Shown: piece by piece, positions 5,942 through 6,859 of the stretch
Position numbering within the stretch: the first letter of the stretch is position 1
How the letters are laid out: every line of letters begins with the position of its first letter
Notes under the pieces: model-generated
What the model was told of the DNA's origin: nothing
The model's input: the letters and a program-made list of their open reading frames with translations, nothing else
The model's database searches: none
Made by a program: the position numbers and the translations under genes
From: an uncultured Thermoplasmata archaeon
GTDB taxonomy: Archaea; Thermoplasmatota; Thermoplasmata; Methanomassiliicoccales; Methanomethylophilaceae
Assembly: GCA_946545675.1 (NCBI GenBank)
Contig: CAMNNR010000068.1
Location: forward strand, 1 to 6,859
Direction: 5' to 3'
DNA length: 6,859 nucleotides

Positions 5942-6826
5942 TCACAGCGGACCGCTGTAATCCTCATATACTCCCTTCAAAACCTCAACGAACCTCCTCA
6001 CCGATGGCCTATCCTCCTTCTCCCTGTACGCCACGGCACAATCGAAGTACTCCGGGCACTCGAATGGTATCCACCTGTACTCCGGGTCGTTACCCATGAG
6101 GAACCCGGGCGACAGACACACCCCGCTTCCAACGGCCACGTTCACCATTGTTGTATCGTGGTCGTGGCTGTTGTAGTACCCCACGTTCTCGTTGGATATC
6201 ACGCGGTTCTGCACCGCCTGCAGCTGCGGGGGTGACCCCCCACCGACCATCAGGGTCCTCCCGCGCAGGTCCTCCTCCGCCACGCTCTCCCTCGAAGCAA
6301 GGAAATCGTCCTCCCTCACGATGAGATATATCCCGCTGTCGTAGAGGTGCTCCTCCGTTATCCCCTGGGACCTGGAGAAATACCCCCTCTCGGTGAACTC
6401 CAGATCCGTATCCCCGGAAAGGAACCTGTCGAACTCCCCGTAATCGTGGAAAAGGGGTGTGACCAGCACATCGGGGTACTCCTCGGAGAACATCCTGATG
6501 GCTTCCGGCAGCAATCTCAGGGCGGACCTCACGGGCAGTCCCACCCTGATCCCCTCCCTGTACCTTCCACCGATGTTCTGACATTGTTCTATTGATTTCC
6601 TCATCTCGGTGCGGATGCTGAACAGATCGGAGCAGAACTGCTCCCCGGCGGGGGTTATCACCAGATTCCTCCCGGCCCTCTGGAAGATGTCGAATCCCAC
6701 CTCCGCCTCTATCTGCCTCAATTGATAGGATAAAGTGGGCTGCGACACCTTCAGCGATTCCGCCGCACGGTTCAGGCTCATGGTCCGCCGGATCTCCAGC
6801 AGGTAGTCGATCTGTTTGAAGTCCAT
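5942..6826 (-). CDS. LysR-family transcriptional regulator
   Basis: This 294-residue protein has the full LysR length and layout. The N-terminal winged helix-turn-helix spans residues 1-60 (FKQIDYLLEI, SLNRAAESLKVSQPTLSYQLRQIE, then FDIFQRAGRNLVITPAGEQF), followed by a linker helix (63-88). The effector-binding domain (about 91-290) begins IRVGLPVRSALRLLP and includes LYDSGIYLIVREDD and the conserved late VNVAVGSGVCLSPGFL segment. Such proteins bind DNA as dimers or tetramers and switch target genes in response to a small molecule, which cannot be named here. CAAGGG lies six bases before the ATG at 6826-6824 and supports this start. LysR regulators often control themselves and an adjacent gene; the obvious candidate is the transglutaminase gene 58 bases downstream, though classic targets are divergent and whatever is divergent here is outside the window. 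Confidence 0.95.
   Translation of the reverse strand: MDFKQIDYLLEIRRTMSLNRAAESLKVSQPTLSYQLRQIEAEVGFDIFQRAGRNLVITPAGEQFCSDLFSIRTEMRKSIEQCQNIGGRYREGIRVGLPVRSALRLLPEAIRMFSEEYPDVLVTPLFHDYGEFDRFLSGDTDLEFTERGYFSRSQGITEEHLYDSGIYLIVREDDFLASRESVAEEDLRGRTLMVGGGSPPQLQAVQNRVISNENVGYYNSHDHDTTMVNVAVGSGVCLSPGFLMGNDPEYRWIPFECPEYFDCAVAYREKEDRPSVRRFVEVLKGVYEDYSGPL
5944..5958. repeat. Perfect 7-base inverted repeat at the LysR 3' end
   Basis: ACAGCGG-A-CCGCTGT forms a near-palindrome over the last codons and stop of the LysR gene, about 60 bases before the transglutaminase start. It could fold as a six-pair hairpin with a three-base loop, or serve as a dimeric regulator site. No T-run follows, so an intrinsic terminator is unlikely, and it may be chance within coding sequence. 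Confidence 0.4.
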
Positions 6827-6832
6827 ACATGT

Positions 6833-6857
6833 CCCTTGAAATATCCGACTTAATACT
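6833..6857 (-). promoter_or_regulatory. Start region of the LysR gene: ribosome-binding site and possible box A
   Basis: On the minus strand CAAGGG (6838-6833) sits six bases before the LysR ATG. Further upstream, an AT-rich AGTATTAAG (6857-6849) could be a box A about 25 bases before the start codon region. The ribosome-binding site is the better supported of the two; the window ends before the promoter can be judged in full. Confidence 0.35.
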
Positions 6858-6859
6858 TT

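Noticed and set aside
6090..6830. A 246-residue minus-strand frame overlapping the LysR gene.
   Set aside because: It is a shifted frame of the LysR gene, rich in Gly/Arg/Glu as expected from a GC-rich shadow, while LysR itself is complete.

Overview
The window looks archaeal, and I would guess a methanogen of the Methanomassiliicoccales/Methanomethylophilaceae type, at modest confidence. The reasons are moderate GC content, frequent AGG arginine codons, AT-rich box-A-like upstream sequences in place of clear -35/-10 promoters, a membrane transglutaminase with a C-terminal zinc ribbon, and stop codons that are all TGA or TAA. Absence of TAG is expected in lineages that use it for pyrrolysine, but six stops are too few to prove this. 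Nothing here fixes the taxonomy.

Layout, left to right. (1) Bases 1-188, minus strand: the N-terminus of a gene that runs off the left edge and resembles DUF2075-type proteins (superfamily I helicase-like ATPases). (2) Bases 264-851, plus strand: an unrecognised 195-residue protein, divergent from the first gene and starting at TTG. (3) Bases 857-4730, minus strand: an apparent three-gene unit transcribed leftward. It comprises an 813-residue UvrD/helicase IV-like helicase with an inserted nuclease-like domain and a topoisomerase-type zinc finger, a 79-residue small ORF overlapping the helicase stop, and a 382-residue protein with a RecB/Cas4-type fold and four iron-sulfur cysteines. (4) Bases 4780-5883, minus strand: a membrane-anchored extracellular transglutaminase-like protein with a zinc ribbon. 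(5) Bases 5942-6826, minus strand: a LysR-type transcriptional regulator.

The most interesting part is the helicase/nuclease-like pair. The pairing resembles AddAB/AdnAB-type DNA end-processing machines. However, the expected PD-(D/E)XK catalytic residues of the small partner appear replaced, while its four cluster cysteines remain. The helicase carries its own PD-(D/E)XK-like insertion (PDF...IYIEYFG). The simplest inference is a motor that may supply the cutting activity, with a catalytically dead, cluster-containing partner acting as a DNA-binding or structural subunit. Whether this works in recombination repair or in defence cannot be decided from the sequence. The neighbouring DUF2075-like gene and the orphan 195-residue gene leave defence or accessory DNA open as a possibility.

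The LysR and transglutaminase genes are on the same strand, 58 bases apart, and may be a regulator and its target. I see no tRNA, rRNA, CRISPR array, insertion sequence or attachment site. No stretch longer than 300 bases lacks a gene.
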